From: Trileptium ribeirensis
Lineage: Eukaryota; Nematoda; Enoplea; Enoplida; Thoracostomopsidae
Reading direction: 5' to 3'
Assembly: GCA_030248225.1 (NCBI GenBank)
Contig: JASANE010020146.1
Span: forward strand, 1-64,000
DNA: 64,000 bases
Below, piece by piece: positions 12,501 to 22,345 of this stretch (within the stretch, counting starts at the first letter, position 1; each line of letters starts with the position of its first letter). A program made the position numbers and the translations under genes. The notes below the pieces were generated by a model. The model was not told the origin of the DNA. It saw nothing but the letters and a program-made list of their open reading frames with translations, and did no database searches.

Positions 12501-15500
12501 ATAACGGCGCACCAGGACTGCCGTACAATCGAGGAAATAATCCGAGCCACCAAAACAGTAAAACTAACATTTCACCCTCGCTACTTCAGCCCATCCGTGG
12601 TCAGAACGATGACGACAATGAGAGGGACTCGGACTCGCCACTTGGCACTGCGGGCAATAAACCGGTGACATCGGGCTGTGGCGTAGTAACGGTCGCTCCT
12701 CAACAACTAAACCTTCCTAATTATCGTTCGATTTGTTCAAAGCGAACCATAACAATAGCAATAATTTTGATCTGGAAACTGATATAATTCACTTGCACAA
12801 AGCACATATCGTGTACCATTGGTACCAACAATGCGAGTTATAAAAATGGCTGCAACTTGAGATGCGTATACTGGCTTCCCGCGGACCTGGGGGCCCTCTT
12901 GCCAGGAGGGAGCCTGAAATGGGATACAACTGTACAAAAATGGACGTTTTTTGGCAATTTTTTGATGTATCTGTCGAAAGGAAAGGTGTAAAAGCTGCGA
13001 AACATGTAAAAATACGCGTTTTTCAACCATTTTGCGGCTAAAAATCGAAAAAATACTACGAAAACTGTAAAAAAATTAACGATTTTTCGCTCATTTTTGA
13101 TGCTAAAAATCGAAGTAGGGGGCGGAGCGAAATGGGAGCTGGGTCAGCCCGGGGGAGTCAAACCCCCCCCCCCCTCCCCGTTTGGAGAATCCAGAATTGC
13201 ATATTGTTTCTGGTCGTGAAACCTCAAATTACTAATACCTAATAATATGCACCACATCATGAGTATCTAGATGTCCAGTCCACAATCTAATATTTTTATT
13301 CAAGAACAACATACACGTTTTTGAATTTTGGCTGTAGTAAGTGAAACGAGCAAAGCCAAGAATCCTTAAGGTCGTGTTCACATTGCATCCGACAGGAATC
13401 CTATAGGCCTAAGTCACATCCTATACTAACTATACATAACGCTTTGGTATGCAATTTTCTTAGGATGTAGTGTTTGGATCAAAACGGGTCTAAAATGGGC
13501 CCATGGGACCCAAAATACATAAAAATGGTATTACCTCCACAACTACTCAAGTTATATGGGTGTTTTGGTCTCATTTTGCAGACTAATTTACTCTCGATGT
13601 ACTTGTACATTACTAGAACATTCCATATATCTTCTCAGCTATGCAAGAAGCAAAATGGCTGATATTCGGAGGATCACAATGCTCAATATAACTGTGTACA
13701 TATGTCTCTGCCAATTACATATTCAACACTCAGAATTCACTATCTTGGCGATAAGTCAAGCTGCTAGTTTTAATAAACTATTTGTTGTTCACATCTGCGC
13801 TTTGAAATGCACTCACCAAAAAATTACTTTTGAACCCAATCTATAAATGCAAATAAAATGTGTTATCATTCCATAGGTACGTGAGATCCGTCAGCTTACA
13901 GAGAAGACAGATCCGGCAACGGAAGGTAGGGGTTACGCGAGATCCGTCAGCTTACAGAGTAGACAGATCCGGCAACGGAAGGTAGGGGTTAAGTCACAGG
14001 CGGATAAATTTTAAAAATTGTTAAGAACTCATAATTTCCCCCATTTTTCCCGTATTTCTGCTAATTTTTGCATTTTTTGCTACAATTTTCCCAATTTCTG
14101 CCAACTGGTGATAATTTTTAGCCATTTTTTCCAAGTTTGCCAAAGCGCTCCGCGCTCTTCCAGGCAAGGTTGGAGCCTTAAAGGTAGGAAATAACCTACA
14201 GCCCCACCATATGTACACACATATATGAGCCACAGTACTGGCCAAAAATGACCGTCGCATTTCGAACGACCCGTGAGCGAGTCTCGAGCGAGTACTTCGC
14301 TCGAGATTTCGAAACTAAATTAATAGCAAATCCTATTTTTAGAGCATATTAATTTCGAGCGACAGTCATTTTTGACGGGTACTGTATATGTACGATTGAA
14401 TTACAACTGACATTATCCTAAACATACTATGTAACATATAACACGGTGCGAGCACAGTACAACGAAAACGACATATTATGTATATGAGGTCCAGAAGCAA
14501 TAACATGATCTGTACAATACTTGCAATCAACTGATCGTTATTAGTTTTGAAAAGCCATTTCGTCGTAATACCGGGTTACGAAGCCGGAACTGGGCTGACC
14601 CTAAAATGGCTTGCCCCGTATGCCACTCGCCCCGCCCTGAATTTCAGCCCAGGATTACCACACCCTGAGCACGGCGATCGCAATATTATCACATTTTGCC
14701 CGTAGCTAACTTTGCATTTTCCTCATACACTTTTAACATATCGCAGGCTTTAGGCAGCAAACTGGTTCGTCTATGATCTGTATTCATATTTTTGTACACA
14801 AACAAAATCAAATTTTAGATCAGCCTCCAACTATGAACTCGACACGTGTGCTTCCACATGTCCTCCTTCCCCTTCAAAACCCCAACATAACCAAATGCGC
14901 AGCAATGCAGCTGTGTCGTTAAATCGAAATACACAAATAATATAATAAATATAATGTTATAATACATTACATACAGGAAAAAGTCTTATCTGCACATTAT
15001 GTAATATTAAATTGTGTGTATAATGTATTTATAGTAAATTTGTAATAAAATTATTGTGTAAATACGTATATACCAGGGAATAACCGGAACCAGCAACCGG
15101 AACCGTCCATTTAAACCGGAACCGGAACATGGTCTTCGAAATTTATATATAGTAAAACAGATGATGGAAGAAATGAGGGTATAGTGGATTTAAAATGCAT
15201 TAAAAATAACTTTTACACTAAACTTAATGTATTGCAATGGTATTATTACCTTTCTGAAACTTTAAAGAGACTGGGGAAGCTAATAATGATTATTGTTCCA
15301 TGTTCAATGTTATATATTCAAATATGTCGGTTTTTGGACTTTCAGAGCAAAAAATGTCTTCCACTATACACCATCGCATATACTGCGTCAAATCGAATGT
15401 GCTTACAAAGCTTGGAGCGTAGAATACACACTTTCGCTCTGTCTCCAGTCGCCTCCCTTTACTACACATACGTTTGTTGCATGTTCTTCTGTAGGAAACT

Positions 15501-18500
15501 TAAAATTATTGGTTTATATGATTCTAAGAGAAAATGATAGAAGGTAATTTTCTGATCAGTGGTCAGAGACACTGTTTAGGCTATCGTTGGACAAACAGTG
15601 CCCGTCAGTTAGATCATTATGATGATAACTTTCTACTCAGAATGCTATAAATGAGACACACTGTGATGCTGTTCGTGCAGTTTCAATAAATACAGTTCAT
15701 TGCAAGAAAGTTTCTTCTAGCTGCGTTGCAGATAACGTTAGCTTACTTCAATTTAGACTGATTTGCCAAGTTTACAAGTTTACACTGGCGGGTGCTTGAC
15801 GCAGTTTATGTTAGCCAAGCATACCCTAAGTATTTCTGCGTAAGCCATACTCTGTTAGCGAGTTGGAGCGGTTTAATTCAAACGTATCCCACAGACTTCT
15901 GGATGTGTAAAATAGCTGCTACAAGCATCGACCTGGCTTTGATTTAACAAACTCCTGCAGGTTATTATGAAAAATTCCTGCTCAAATTATGTGCCCTACT
16001 TACGTTTCACACGGCAAATTGGTTAGTTAATCTTTTCTTTTGGTTGGTTGTATTGGAGCTTGATCATTGTATAATATTATATTACATATGTTTGGATTAC
16101 AGGATGAAGCAATAAACGCGGAAAATTTCAGGCAAAATATTTAAACCGGAATTCCGGTTCCGGTATTGTTTTTGCCCTTTGCCGGAACCGCAACCGGAAC
16201 ACGATTTTCGCCGGAAACGGAACCGGAATTCCGGTTACTCCCTGATACGTATATACCGAAAGTGTGACCGAATTACTAATAGATCAAATATGTTCAAAAC
16301 TGACTGACAGGAAAATAGACACTGTGTGATGACCATGACTATGGTAAAGAATAACGGCGGTACGCGGGCATCCAGACACTGAAAATCACGCCAAACCGCG
16401 CATTGGCTTAACCCTTTCAGTCCCATTGGAGCCATTTGGGACCTAGCGCACATCAATGAGTTGTGTTAACTGAGTTTGTCGTACGATATGTTTGAACGTA
16501 CGTTGTTATTGCTCAAGCGTGTTGCGTGGTTCGTTACATAAAGAACAGAGCAACAGCTCCTACATATTGTGTAGCTCTCTAGTTTGCGTATGCCACTTCC
16601 ACTCGTGTACAGTCCGGGTTTGATACGTGGCGCCCGTCGACTTTATCAAGCGCAAACAATGTGATCATTAATAATGAACGAGTTTTGAGGTATAAACTTC
16701 CCCATGAAGTATAAACCGCGAACCACAAGGATAGAAATAAAAGCACATCGATCATCGAGAAAAATTAGCGAACAGATGTTAACTTTTCGTGAAAGCTTCG
16801 CTGTCAGCCCCAACAGCTGCATACAAACACATTATTGTCCTGGCCAAAAAAACAAGTGCGATGGAAATTTTATAAGTTGAAATCCAGCAAAACATCGATT
16901 GACATTTTGCATTTCCGAACGCCCGGCCGTACCTAGTTTTTGCATTTTACCGATAAACCCGAAGAACCACCGTTTTCAAAAGTATACCGATACAGTACTA
17001 TCAGAGAATAACCGGAACAGGAACCAGCAACCGGAACCGTCCATTTAAACGGGATCCGGAACCGGAACCTGGTCTTCGAGACTTACATATAGTAAATCAG
17101 ATGAAGGAAGAAATCAAGGCACATTGGATTTAAAAAGTATTAAAAATAACTTTTACATTAAACTTAATCTATTGCGGTGGTATTATTGCCTTTCTAAAAC
17201 TTTAAAGAGACTGAGGAAGCTAATAATGTTTATTTATCGACCAATATGTCAGTTTTTGAACCCCCATAGCAAAAAATGCCTTTCACTTTACGCCCTTGCG
17301 AGTATTGCGACAAACTGAATGAGGTATAACACATGGAGCGTAGAATAAAGACTTTCACCCTGTCTCCAGTCGCTTCCCTTTACTTCACATACGTTTGTAC
17401 CATGTTATTTTGTAGAAAACTTGATATTATTGGTTTATGTGGTTCTAAGAGAAAATAATAGAAGGGTATATATACTATAATTTTCTGAAGAGTGGTCATT
17501 GTTTAGGCTAGCGTTGGATAACCAGTGCCTGTCGGTTAGATGATAACTATCTAATCACAATGCTATAAATGAGACAAACCGTAATACTGCTCGCACAGTT
17601 TCAATAATTATAGGTCAGTGCCAAGAAGGCAGTTTCTGGCTGCGTTGCGGATAACATTACTTCAATGTAGACTGATTTACAAAGTTTACATGCGCACTGG
17701 CTGTTGCTTGATTCAATATATGTTAGCCAAGCTTACAGCTAAATACTTCTACATAATCCATACTCTGTCACCGAGCTGAACCGGTTTAGTTCTAACATAC
17801 CCCGCAGACCTCTGAATGTGTAACATAGGTGCTCCAAGCATCGACTTGGCTATTTTTTGTTAACAAACTCCTGTAGGTTCAGATGAAAAATTCATACTGA
17901 AATTATGTGTCCTACTTTACGTTTCGCATGGCAAATTGTTGAGTGAATCTTTACTTTTGCTTGCTTGTATTGGAACTTGATCATTGTGTATATATTACAT
18001 ATGTTTGGATCACAGATGAAGCAAAAAAATGTGAAAAATTTCAAGCAAAATTTTTTAACCGGAATTCCGGTATGGTTTTGCCCTATGCCGGAACAGCAAC
18101 CGGAACACGATTTTCGCCGGAACCGGAATTCCGGTTACTCCCTGACTGCTATATGTGTAAATGACTTTACACCTTACCCCCAAACATAATGTAGCCATTT
18201 CGAACTGAAATCTATTATAAGTCATCCACCTAACGTTAGCCTAGACGTCGTACCATTGGAAATATAATCACGGGAAGACATTTTATCCAAAAGAAGTCAC
18301 TGCTATTTCAAATCATACAAAGCAAATTTTTGTTTAAAGTCGAACTTACCCGAGCCAATTTATACCGAATTTGCTTGCCCGGCGCTTGACACAAGTATTC
18401 GTACGGAGCCATTAGGATCTGAAAAAGGATACAATTTGTACATTTATATGATGGACTATAGGTTTATACAAGACCTTAAATGCATATAACCATTACTTTT

Positions 18501-19658
18501 CTGCTGCTACAGCGTTACGACATTGTGTACATAGGCTAAACTTCAGTGCATTACAGGGTGTTCGACACTGGATCAGTGGTCAACATCTGGGATTTTCTAA
18601 TGCATTTTGGACATAGCTAAGTCCACTTCCAGTTTCCGCGAAATTGCCAATGATACACTAAACTGCCGCTCTACATTGTTTGTGCTGTTGTCATGCAAGT
18701 TACGTTATTTAGATATTATTAAATATTAACGGTGCATCAGTAACTTAAACTACTTTCCAGTATCCCATTATTTAGCTGACGGTCACAGCAGTTCGTTCTG
18801 GTGCTACTTTTGCCCAAAGAAACTAATCAATTTATAGGACACTTAAATCGATTTTCGAGGATTTGCCAAGATTTGTACTACGGCCGCACTAAAATTCCAG
18901 GACGCTAACCATTTTTCCAGGGCGCGACACCATGTGTAATATAATGTACAATAAAGATCCTAAAATCTCAGCTGTTAAGAAATTCATTCACAAAGTCGAC
19001 AAATCTGTTCACAGCGTTACGCAGGTAGGCAACAGCTCGGGAATATAGTTCATGTCCGGAAGTCCTTTGGCCATTCATGATATCCGTGGTTGGTTTTGTG
19101 AAAACCTCACAGCATAATTTGTGTCAGCAACTTCGCTATCAGCAGTCTTAGTTCAATATCCGAATGCGCAATGCAATTGAATCAAAATGGTCAATGTATT
19201 ACGCTCCCAAAACTCGTAAAATAGTAAGCAACCCGAGCACATGTCTGCTACTCCTTCGACAAAGAAAAGTATCTACAGTACCCGCCAAAAATGATTGTCG
19301 CTCGCTAAAAATAGAATTTTCTATTAATTTAAATAGTTGCGAAATCTCGAGCGAGCCATTCGCTCGAAACTCGCTCGAAATGCGACGGTCATTTTTGGCG
19401 ACTACTGTACTTGTTTATGGTTTCAGGATAGCGACCTATGAGATTCTCAACAAAACCCTTGAGTTTATTTTTAACGCATAAAAACATAAGTCTTAACCGA
19501 AGTGATTCGCACATTGTACTGCAATGACCAGACGTTATGTGTTTTTAAACATACTCTCCCAATGTATAAGAAAATACAATTTCGGCATTCTACAAACTTC
19601 TTACCATTTCATCACGGTTAACCTTGTCATCTTCACACGGCACCGACTTGTCAGACAT
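9358..19658 (-). CDS. GGPS1: Geranylgeranyl diphosphate synthase locus (span; core exons not found)
   Basis: Gene-level entry for the minus-strand exons 19605-19658, 18350-18418 and probably 9358-9578. The family makes GGPP from FPP and IPP in the cytosol for Rab/Rho prenylation. A normal enzyme is about 300 residues and needs two aspartate-rich Mg2+-binding motifs, DDxxD and RDDY. Neither was seen on the minus strand between 18349 and 9579. The first and last exons alone cover roughly 100 residues. The missing part may be in exons I failed to recognise, lost in assembly, or deleted, which would make this a pseudogene. The span contains two hAT copies, MITEs, a tandem array and a plus-strand gene. 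Confidence 0.55.
9799..10116. mobile_element. MITE, 318 bp, TTA target site, copy 1
   Basis: Long terminal inverted repeats start AGGCGTGTTCACACGCTCAA on the left and end TTTGAGCATGTGAACACGCCT on the right. Perfect TTA flanks lie at 9796-9798 and 10117-10119. A 3-bp TTA/TWA duplication is typical of PIF/Harbinger elements. The interior is rich in AAATTTTGA/TCAAAATTT words, so most of the element can fold. The open frame 9964-10245 crosses its right end and is not called. A second copy lies at 40508-40793. Confidence 0.8.
10289..10448 (+). CDS. Cys-rich gene, internal exon
   Basis: The acceptor is TTCTATTTCAG (ends 10288) and the donor is GTAAGA at 10449. The exon starts with two bases of a split codon. 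It reads FEQNLPCFYQHQHNISSSCR and then EKTAIDGLESFLRQNGALDR, ending SYLETFC plus CG of a split Arg codon. The frame is free of stops over 160 bp, whereas the other plus frames give basic or low-information sequence and the minus frames contain stops. It has three cysteines. Confidence 0.65.
10289..12787 (+). CDS. Cys-rich, Asn/Ser/Thr-rich secreted-type protein gene (span)
   Basis: The span covers two exons, 10289-10448 and 12004-12787, that join in frame across a GT-AG intron. The upstream exon(s), which should carry the start and any signal peptide, were not found. The encoded part is about 313 residues. The first 90 or so residues have six cysteines in a compact, helical-looking arrangement. 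A long low-complexity region rich in N, S, T, P, Q and H follows, then a short hydrophobic C-terminus (TITIAIILIWKLI) that could be a GPI signal or anchor. The Cys spacing recalls nematode CPG4/DUF19-type domains, but this is an impression and not a match. The gene lies on the opposite strand inside the GGPPS span. Confidence 0.6.
10931..11435. repeat. tandem array of CGGTCGGTACGGACCGAAAC units
   Basis: The motif CGGTCGGTACGGACCGAAAC with ATTTCT is followed either by another copy of itself or by TCAGGTTGCATCACTAGCC and CCTCTTACGCCAAT, giving compound units of roughly 65-100 bp. The CGGTC...GACCG ends are self-complementary. The array sits in the intron of the plus-strand Cys-rich gene. The open frame 11069-11407 is an artefact. 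Confidence 0.93.
11436..12003. other. intron 3' portion of the Cys-rich gene
   Basis: Non-repetitive AT-rich sequence leading to the acceptor TTATTTTCTAG at 12003. I see no further exon. Confidence 0.4.
12004..12787 (+). CDS. Cys-rich gene, terminal exon
   Basis: The acceptor TTATTTTCTAG is followed by A, which completes the split CG|A Arg codon of the preceding exon. The frame YTRKTVNCMIPRLSRKC is open to TAA at 12785. It has Cys residues at VNC, RKC and TAC, and more at SGC and SIC. The middle is strongly biased toward N/S/T/P/H/Q, and an acidic patch QNDDDNERDSD precedes the C-terminal hydrophobic segment. At 261 codons it is by far the longest non-repeat open frame in the window, with balanced synonymous usage unlike the surrounding AT-rich DNA. 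Confidence 0.7.
12788..13878. other. gene-poor stretch
   Basis: No exon is recognised. There is a run of C bases near 13162-13175 and a GGGxCAGCCCGGGGG-like GC-rich patch. Overlapping minus-strand ORFs at 12737-13030 antisense the end of the Cys-rich gene and have no recognisable domain. Confidence 0.5.
13879..13990. repeat. 56-bp perfect-like tandem duplication
   Basis: The phrase GAGATCCGTCAGCTTACAGA and its continuation to GGAAGGTAGGGGTTA occur twice, 56 bp apart (13879 and 13935), with only a couple of differences. Confidence 0.9.
13991..15073. other. gene-poor stretch with a polypyrimidine-type dispersed repeat
   Basis: 14020-14190 has repeated words such as CCCAATTTCTGCCAA and TGCTAATTTTTGC. 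These also occur at 49430-49540 and 53760-54170, so this is a dispersed old repeat. The 14233-14384 MITE is listed separately. A frame at about 14690-14800 (minus) looked briefly coding but lacks splice sites. Confidence 0.45.
14233..14384. mobile_element. Mariner-like MITE (CAGTAC...CGCTCGA family), copy 1
   Basis: Imperfect terminal inverted repeats begin CAGTACTGGCCAAAAATGAC and end GTCATTTTTGACGGGTACTG. Internal GAGCGAGT/ACTCGCTC words form a second inverted pair. The best-preserved relative, at 19276-19407, has a TA duplication, so a Tc1/mariner-type origin is likely. Confidence 0.7.
15074..16244. mobile_element. hAT-type non-autonomous transposon, copy B
   Basis: The same 1.17-kb element as at 5459, with CAGGGAATAACCGGAA at the left end and TTCCGGTTACTCCCTG at the right. 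The immediate flanks are a 12-bp direct repeat ATACGTATATAC (15062-15073 and 16245-16256), longer than the usual 8 bp. The longest internal ORF (15184-15537, 117 codons) contains an LPLYTIAYTASNR segment and is conserved in position with copy A. It is too short for a transposase. Confidence 0.85.
16408..16445 (+). mobile_element. possible piggyBac-like terminus
   Basis: TTAACCCTTTCAGTCCCATT and GGAGCCATTTGGGACC resemble the 5' end of the element at 20991 (TTAACCCTTTCATGCCGGGA) and the TTAA-CCC ends of piggyBac relatives. No other end was found, so it is probably a fragment. Confidence 0.35.
16446..17001. other. spacer between hAT copies
   Basis: No gene or strong repeat is seen. Words such as AAGTGCGATGGAAATTTTATA and CATCGATTGACATTTTGCA near 16852 vaguely echo the CAATCGAAA-type MITEs found in MSH6 introns. 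Confidence 0.3.
17002..18144. mobile_element. hAT-type non-autonomous transposon, copy C (older)
   Basis: A more diverged copy of the 5459 element. The left end is CAGAGAATAACCGGAA and the right end TTCCGGTTACTCCCTG. The adjacent 8-mers AGTACTAT and ACTGCTAT match at 6 of 8 positions, consistent with an old 8-bp target duplication. The segment equivalent to LSLYTIAYTASNR reads LSLYALASIATN and then stops. Confidence 0.8.
18145..18349. other. GGPPS intron remnant
   Basis: Between the hAT copy and GGPPS exon 2. A minus-strand TTTCAG...GTAAGG pair (about 18172-18208) could frame a tiny exon, but its translation does not continue the enzyme convincingly. Confidence 0.2.
18350..18418 (-). CDS. 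GGPS1: GGPPS exon 2
   Basis: The acceptor is TTTTTCAG and the donor GTAAGT, both in phase 0. The 23 codons read ILMAPYEYLCQAPGKQIRYK and then LAR. This is the family hallmark near the N-terminus of type III (animal/fungal) geranylgeranyl-diphosphate synthases, 'IL..PY.YL...PGK..R..L'. The PGKQIR lysine and arginine contact the diphosphate of isopentenyl diphosphate in this family. The enzyme makes C20 GGPP for protein prenylation. The next exons, with the first aspartate-rich motif, were not found downstream on this strand. Confidence 0.88.
19276..19407. mobile_element. Mariner-like MITE, copy 2 (TA duplication)
   Basis: 132 bp with ends CAGTACCCGCCAAAAATGAT and GTCATTTTTGGCGACTACTG, flanked by TA on both sides. 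Inner GAGCGAG/CTCGCTC words match copies at 14233 and 24845. Confidence 0.8.
19605..19658 (-). CDS. GGPS1: GGPPS exon 1 with start codon
   Basis: ATG at 19658 opens MSDKSVPCEDDKVNRDEM, followed directly by a GTAAGA donor at 19604. It joins in phase 0 to ILMAPYEYL of exon 2, giving DEM-ILMAPYEYL. This mirrors the short, poorly conserved N-terminus of the animal enzyme before the IL..PY motif. No other in-frame ATG is needed. The intron is about 1.2 kb (18419-19604) and contains mariner-like MITE copy 2. Confidence 0.75.
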
Positions 19659-19974
19659 TGATTCGGTTCACGCACTATTAACTGTTAATGATGTAACCAA
19701 GCTGTGAAGAACGTTAAACACTAACTGTATGTTTGTCAGAGCTATTTTAACACACACAAACAGTAGCACAGTGCTCTGTATCGCATAATAAACCAATATT
19801 GTTCGTCGTGATTATTTAAAGACAAGACACTAGACTTCAGATTTGTTTGACAACACTAATATATTTCCTGTAAGGGGTCCACTTTCTCATGGTTCATTCG
19901 ACCCCGAAACTTTCCAAATAAACTGATGATTGGTTAACTCCTACGTTTACCTAATTATTTGAGTACTAAGTTTT

Positions 19975-20325
19975 TTGAAACTTTGCAAGATTAAAAACGG
20001 TCTAAATTCGTTTCCCCTCCCTACCATATTTCAATTTGGGAAAGAAATCAAATATTGTACCCGCTATTCAGAAGAAAAACTTGTAACCAAGTCCCAGTTA
20101 AGGATCTATCTTCAGTTTTTAACTGATATCATCAAAGGAAAAAGTGTGAGTTGCTTTGTGTATGCTTTTGCAAATCTACAAACATCTGTCGCACTGAACC
20201 AGGGTCTCTTCCATCATATGGCATCTCCAAGGCCGAAATCGGTAAATTTTGATAATACATCGACAATAAGGGTGAGCACATTAAACTGTCTGTATAGAAA
20301 CACACAAACATCTAAAAGTGCCTGA
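19975..20325 (+). CDS. hypothetical ORF or exon upstream of GGPPS
   Basis: An open frame of 116 codons with a plausible amino-acid mix (for example EEKLVTKSQLRIYLQFLTDI) is followed by a GTGAGT donor-like site near 20146. It starts about 320 bp from, and diverges from, the GGPPS start codon. There is no clear acceptor or ATG and no recognisable domain. It could be a chance ORF. Confidence 0.2.
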   Translation: MKLCKIKNGLNSFPLPTIFQFGKEIKYCTRYSEEKLVTKSQLRIYLQFLTDIIKGKSVSCFVYAFANLQTSVALNQGLFHHMASPRPKSVNFDNTSTIRVSTLNCLYRNTQTSKSA

Positions 20326-20990
20326 AATCAATCGTTCGACCAGCTATGTAAGCAGCCGAATGCCGCCGATATAACCTCCAAAATGGGCAAGTCCGACATA
20401 GCTGACGGAGGAAAACCTCGTCAAACCAGGCGACCGATTAGCAACTACTGCACGGAATCGTGCACCTTTCGCTCTTGCACACGCTTAAAGGACCAAAGAG
20501 GCTTCGCAAAGTGGGTCGTATCACTTTAGGGACCGGACGTCATACCGGAAGGGAAAAAAGAACACCTGATTACGCCATATAACGCACTCCACATCGTGCT
20601 ATAAAGGCCACACTGACAATAAAGTTGTAGGAAAGTCAAACATGAACTAACTCAAAAAAGTGTCGAAAGTGACTAGAAATGTGCAGATCAATTATACTAA
20701 ATTCATATATACTATCTTCATCTGCTGCTTCAGGATTTCATAGCTATATCGCCCGAATCATCCACAAAGCTATTGATCGATAGAGAATAAAACATTTTAC
20801 TGATTTAAAACAATCAAAATTAAGCATTTCACATGGGTCGAGACGTTTTCTTTCCAACTTACTTCACGCGTAGAAAATTCATCACAGTCTTCACTCTATA
20901 TCAACATCAAAAAGATATTCATTTTTTAATAAATTATCAATTCCCAACTATCGTTAGATCCTAAGTACTAAATTCGAGAAAAATTGGCAA
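20326..20990. other. gene-poor stretch with a dispersed repeat
   Basis: 20510-20560 contains TTTAGGGACCGGACGTCATA, which is echoed at 41365-41400 (TTTAGGGGCCGGACGTTATA). This marks an old dispersed repeat. No gene is seen. Confidence 0.4.
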
Positions 20991-21524
20991 TTAACCCTTT
21001 CATGCCGGGAAGGGCCATATGGCCCAAGGCCATACGAACTTAAATTTTACAACACAGTTGTATTGGAGGTGCGAATTCCGGGAAGGGCCAAAACATCTGA
21101 GTATATTTGAAGAATTATGAACGCGCATTACGCGATTAATTACATAGCTATCAATGTAGGAGGTTTTATTTCAGGTACAATTCGTGTTGGTGTAAGGTTA
21201 TGTTTTTGAAACCTGCTATGAGTCATCTGTGGATTCTTCAAGGTTATATAAAATAAGTTCTTGATCTAGGCGGCTAGCACTTTGCTTTAAGAGTGGTAAA
21301 TTTTTTGAAATGTGCCGTGTTATAAAATAACCGTATTTGTTTTATCGGGGCCATATGGCCCCTCCAGGACGCCGTCATCCCAGGAACAGAATTGGTTGCA
21401 ACGTCATATAATTATTTTCTGGAATCATTTTGCCAACAGTATCAATCAGTTTTTATTATATGATGGTAATATACTAAATTATGTTGTTTTCTTGTTTTTC
21501 AGCATTATAGATTTATATTTATAA

Positions 21525-21885
21525 ATGGAGAGTAAGCTAGAATATCATACTAGTACCGACGGCAAAACTATACCATGGCTTATACTTGCACCAGGGCTGG
21601 AATCTGAAGAAGATACTGATTCAGACAACTGTGACGCTTGTTCAGATGGTGAACTATCTGACGAATTTAATACAGAATACAATATGCGAAATTAGCTATA
21701 TGGGTGATTTTCGTCAGCAGCAAACAGCAGAAGACAAGGGTTCCAATAGCGCTGCAACTGATCAGGAGCCAATACAAGACAATTCAGCAGCATCCATTCT
21801 TTCATACTTCAGCTAAATCGCGTTCATACAGATGGGCTCACGTAAATCCTCCTCCATTTGAACAGGGGTTGGCGGTGCGGCGTGG
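21525..21885 (+). pseudogene. piggyBac-like transposase N-terminus, frameshifted
   Basis: ATG at 21525 opens 56 codons of acidic sequence (LESEEDTDSDNCDACSDGEL) that ends at TAG 21693. Acidic, Ser/Asp-rich N-termini are usual in this transposase family. Continuation is visible in the other frames: DFRQQQTAEDKGSNSAATDQ, then SRSYRWAHVNPPPFEQG, whose W...PPP pattern fits the start of the DDE transposase domain. At least two frame changes or stops are needed, and the frame runs into poly-G. It is inactive as sequenced. Confidence 0.5.
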
Positions 21886-21890
21886 TTGAG

Positions 21891-22004
21891 GGGGGGGGGC
21901 CGGGGGGGGGGGTTTGGGTTGTGGGGCGGGGGGGGGGGGGGGCGGGGGGGGCGGGCGGGGGGGGGGGCGGGGGGGGGGGGGGGGGGGGGGGGGGCGGGGG
22001 GGGA
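21891..22004. repeat. poly-G tract with scattered C
   Basis: About 110 bp are almost entirely G with isolated C (and a TTTGGGTTGTG interruption). The glycine-rich (plus) and proline-rich (minus) open frames across it are meaningless. It may be a real G-quadruplex-prone repeat or a sequencing/assembly artefact. Confidence 0.9.
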
Positions 22005-22345
22005 AACGGCGTCGGATTCTTACACAGACTCGAAGCAGCGGATCCACGGCCGCTACCGACGCAACCGAAACTCCAACGCGACAACACGCAACATCCTCTG
22101 CACTCTCCAGCCAGCAAAAACAGGGGGCATCAAACAATCAAGCAACAGGGCCAAACGCACAAAAACGGAAAAAGAGCAAAGAAGAAGGGATCACAAGCAC
22201 CACACAACGAAAAGGCCACACCAACGCCAACCCACCAAACAAGAAGCCCAAAAACCAAAACACCACAAAACCAACAAACGGCATCCATATAATAACCCTG
22301 TGGATATATAGCCACTTAGTTGTGACTTTTACTACTTTTGGCTTT
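22005..22345. other. A/C-rich low-complexity segment after poly-G
   Basis: Strand-asymmetric sequence, very poor in T, with words such as AAAACCAAAACACCACAAAA. Three frames are open only because of this bias. Confidence 0.6.

Noticed and set aside
14690..14810. Minus-strand frame that looked like a small exon (DHRRTSLLPKACDML)
   Set aside because: It lacks proper donor and acceptor sites and does not match GGPPS.
18172..18208. Tiny minus-strand exon candidate between GGPPS exon 2 and the hAT copy
   Set aside because: The translation does not continue the enzyme, and the splice pair could easily occur by chance.
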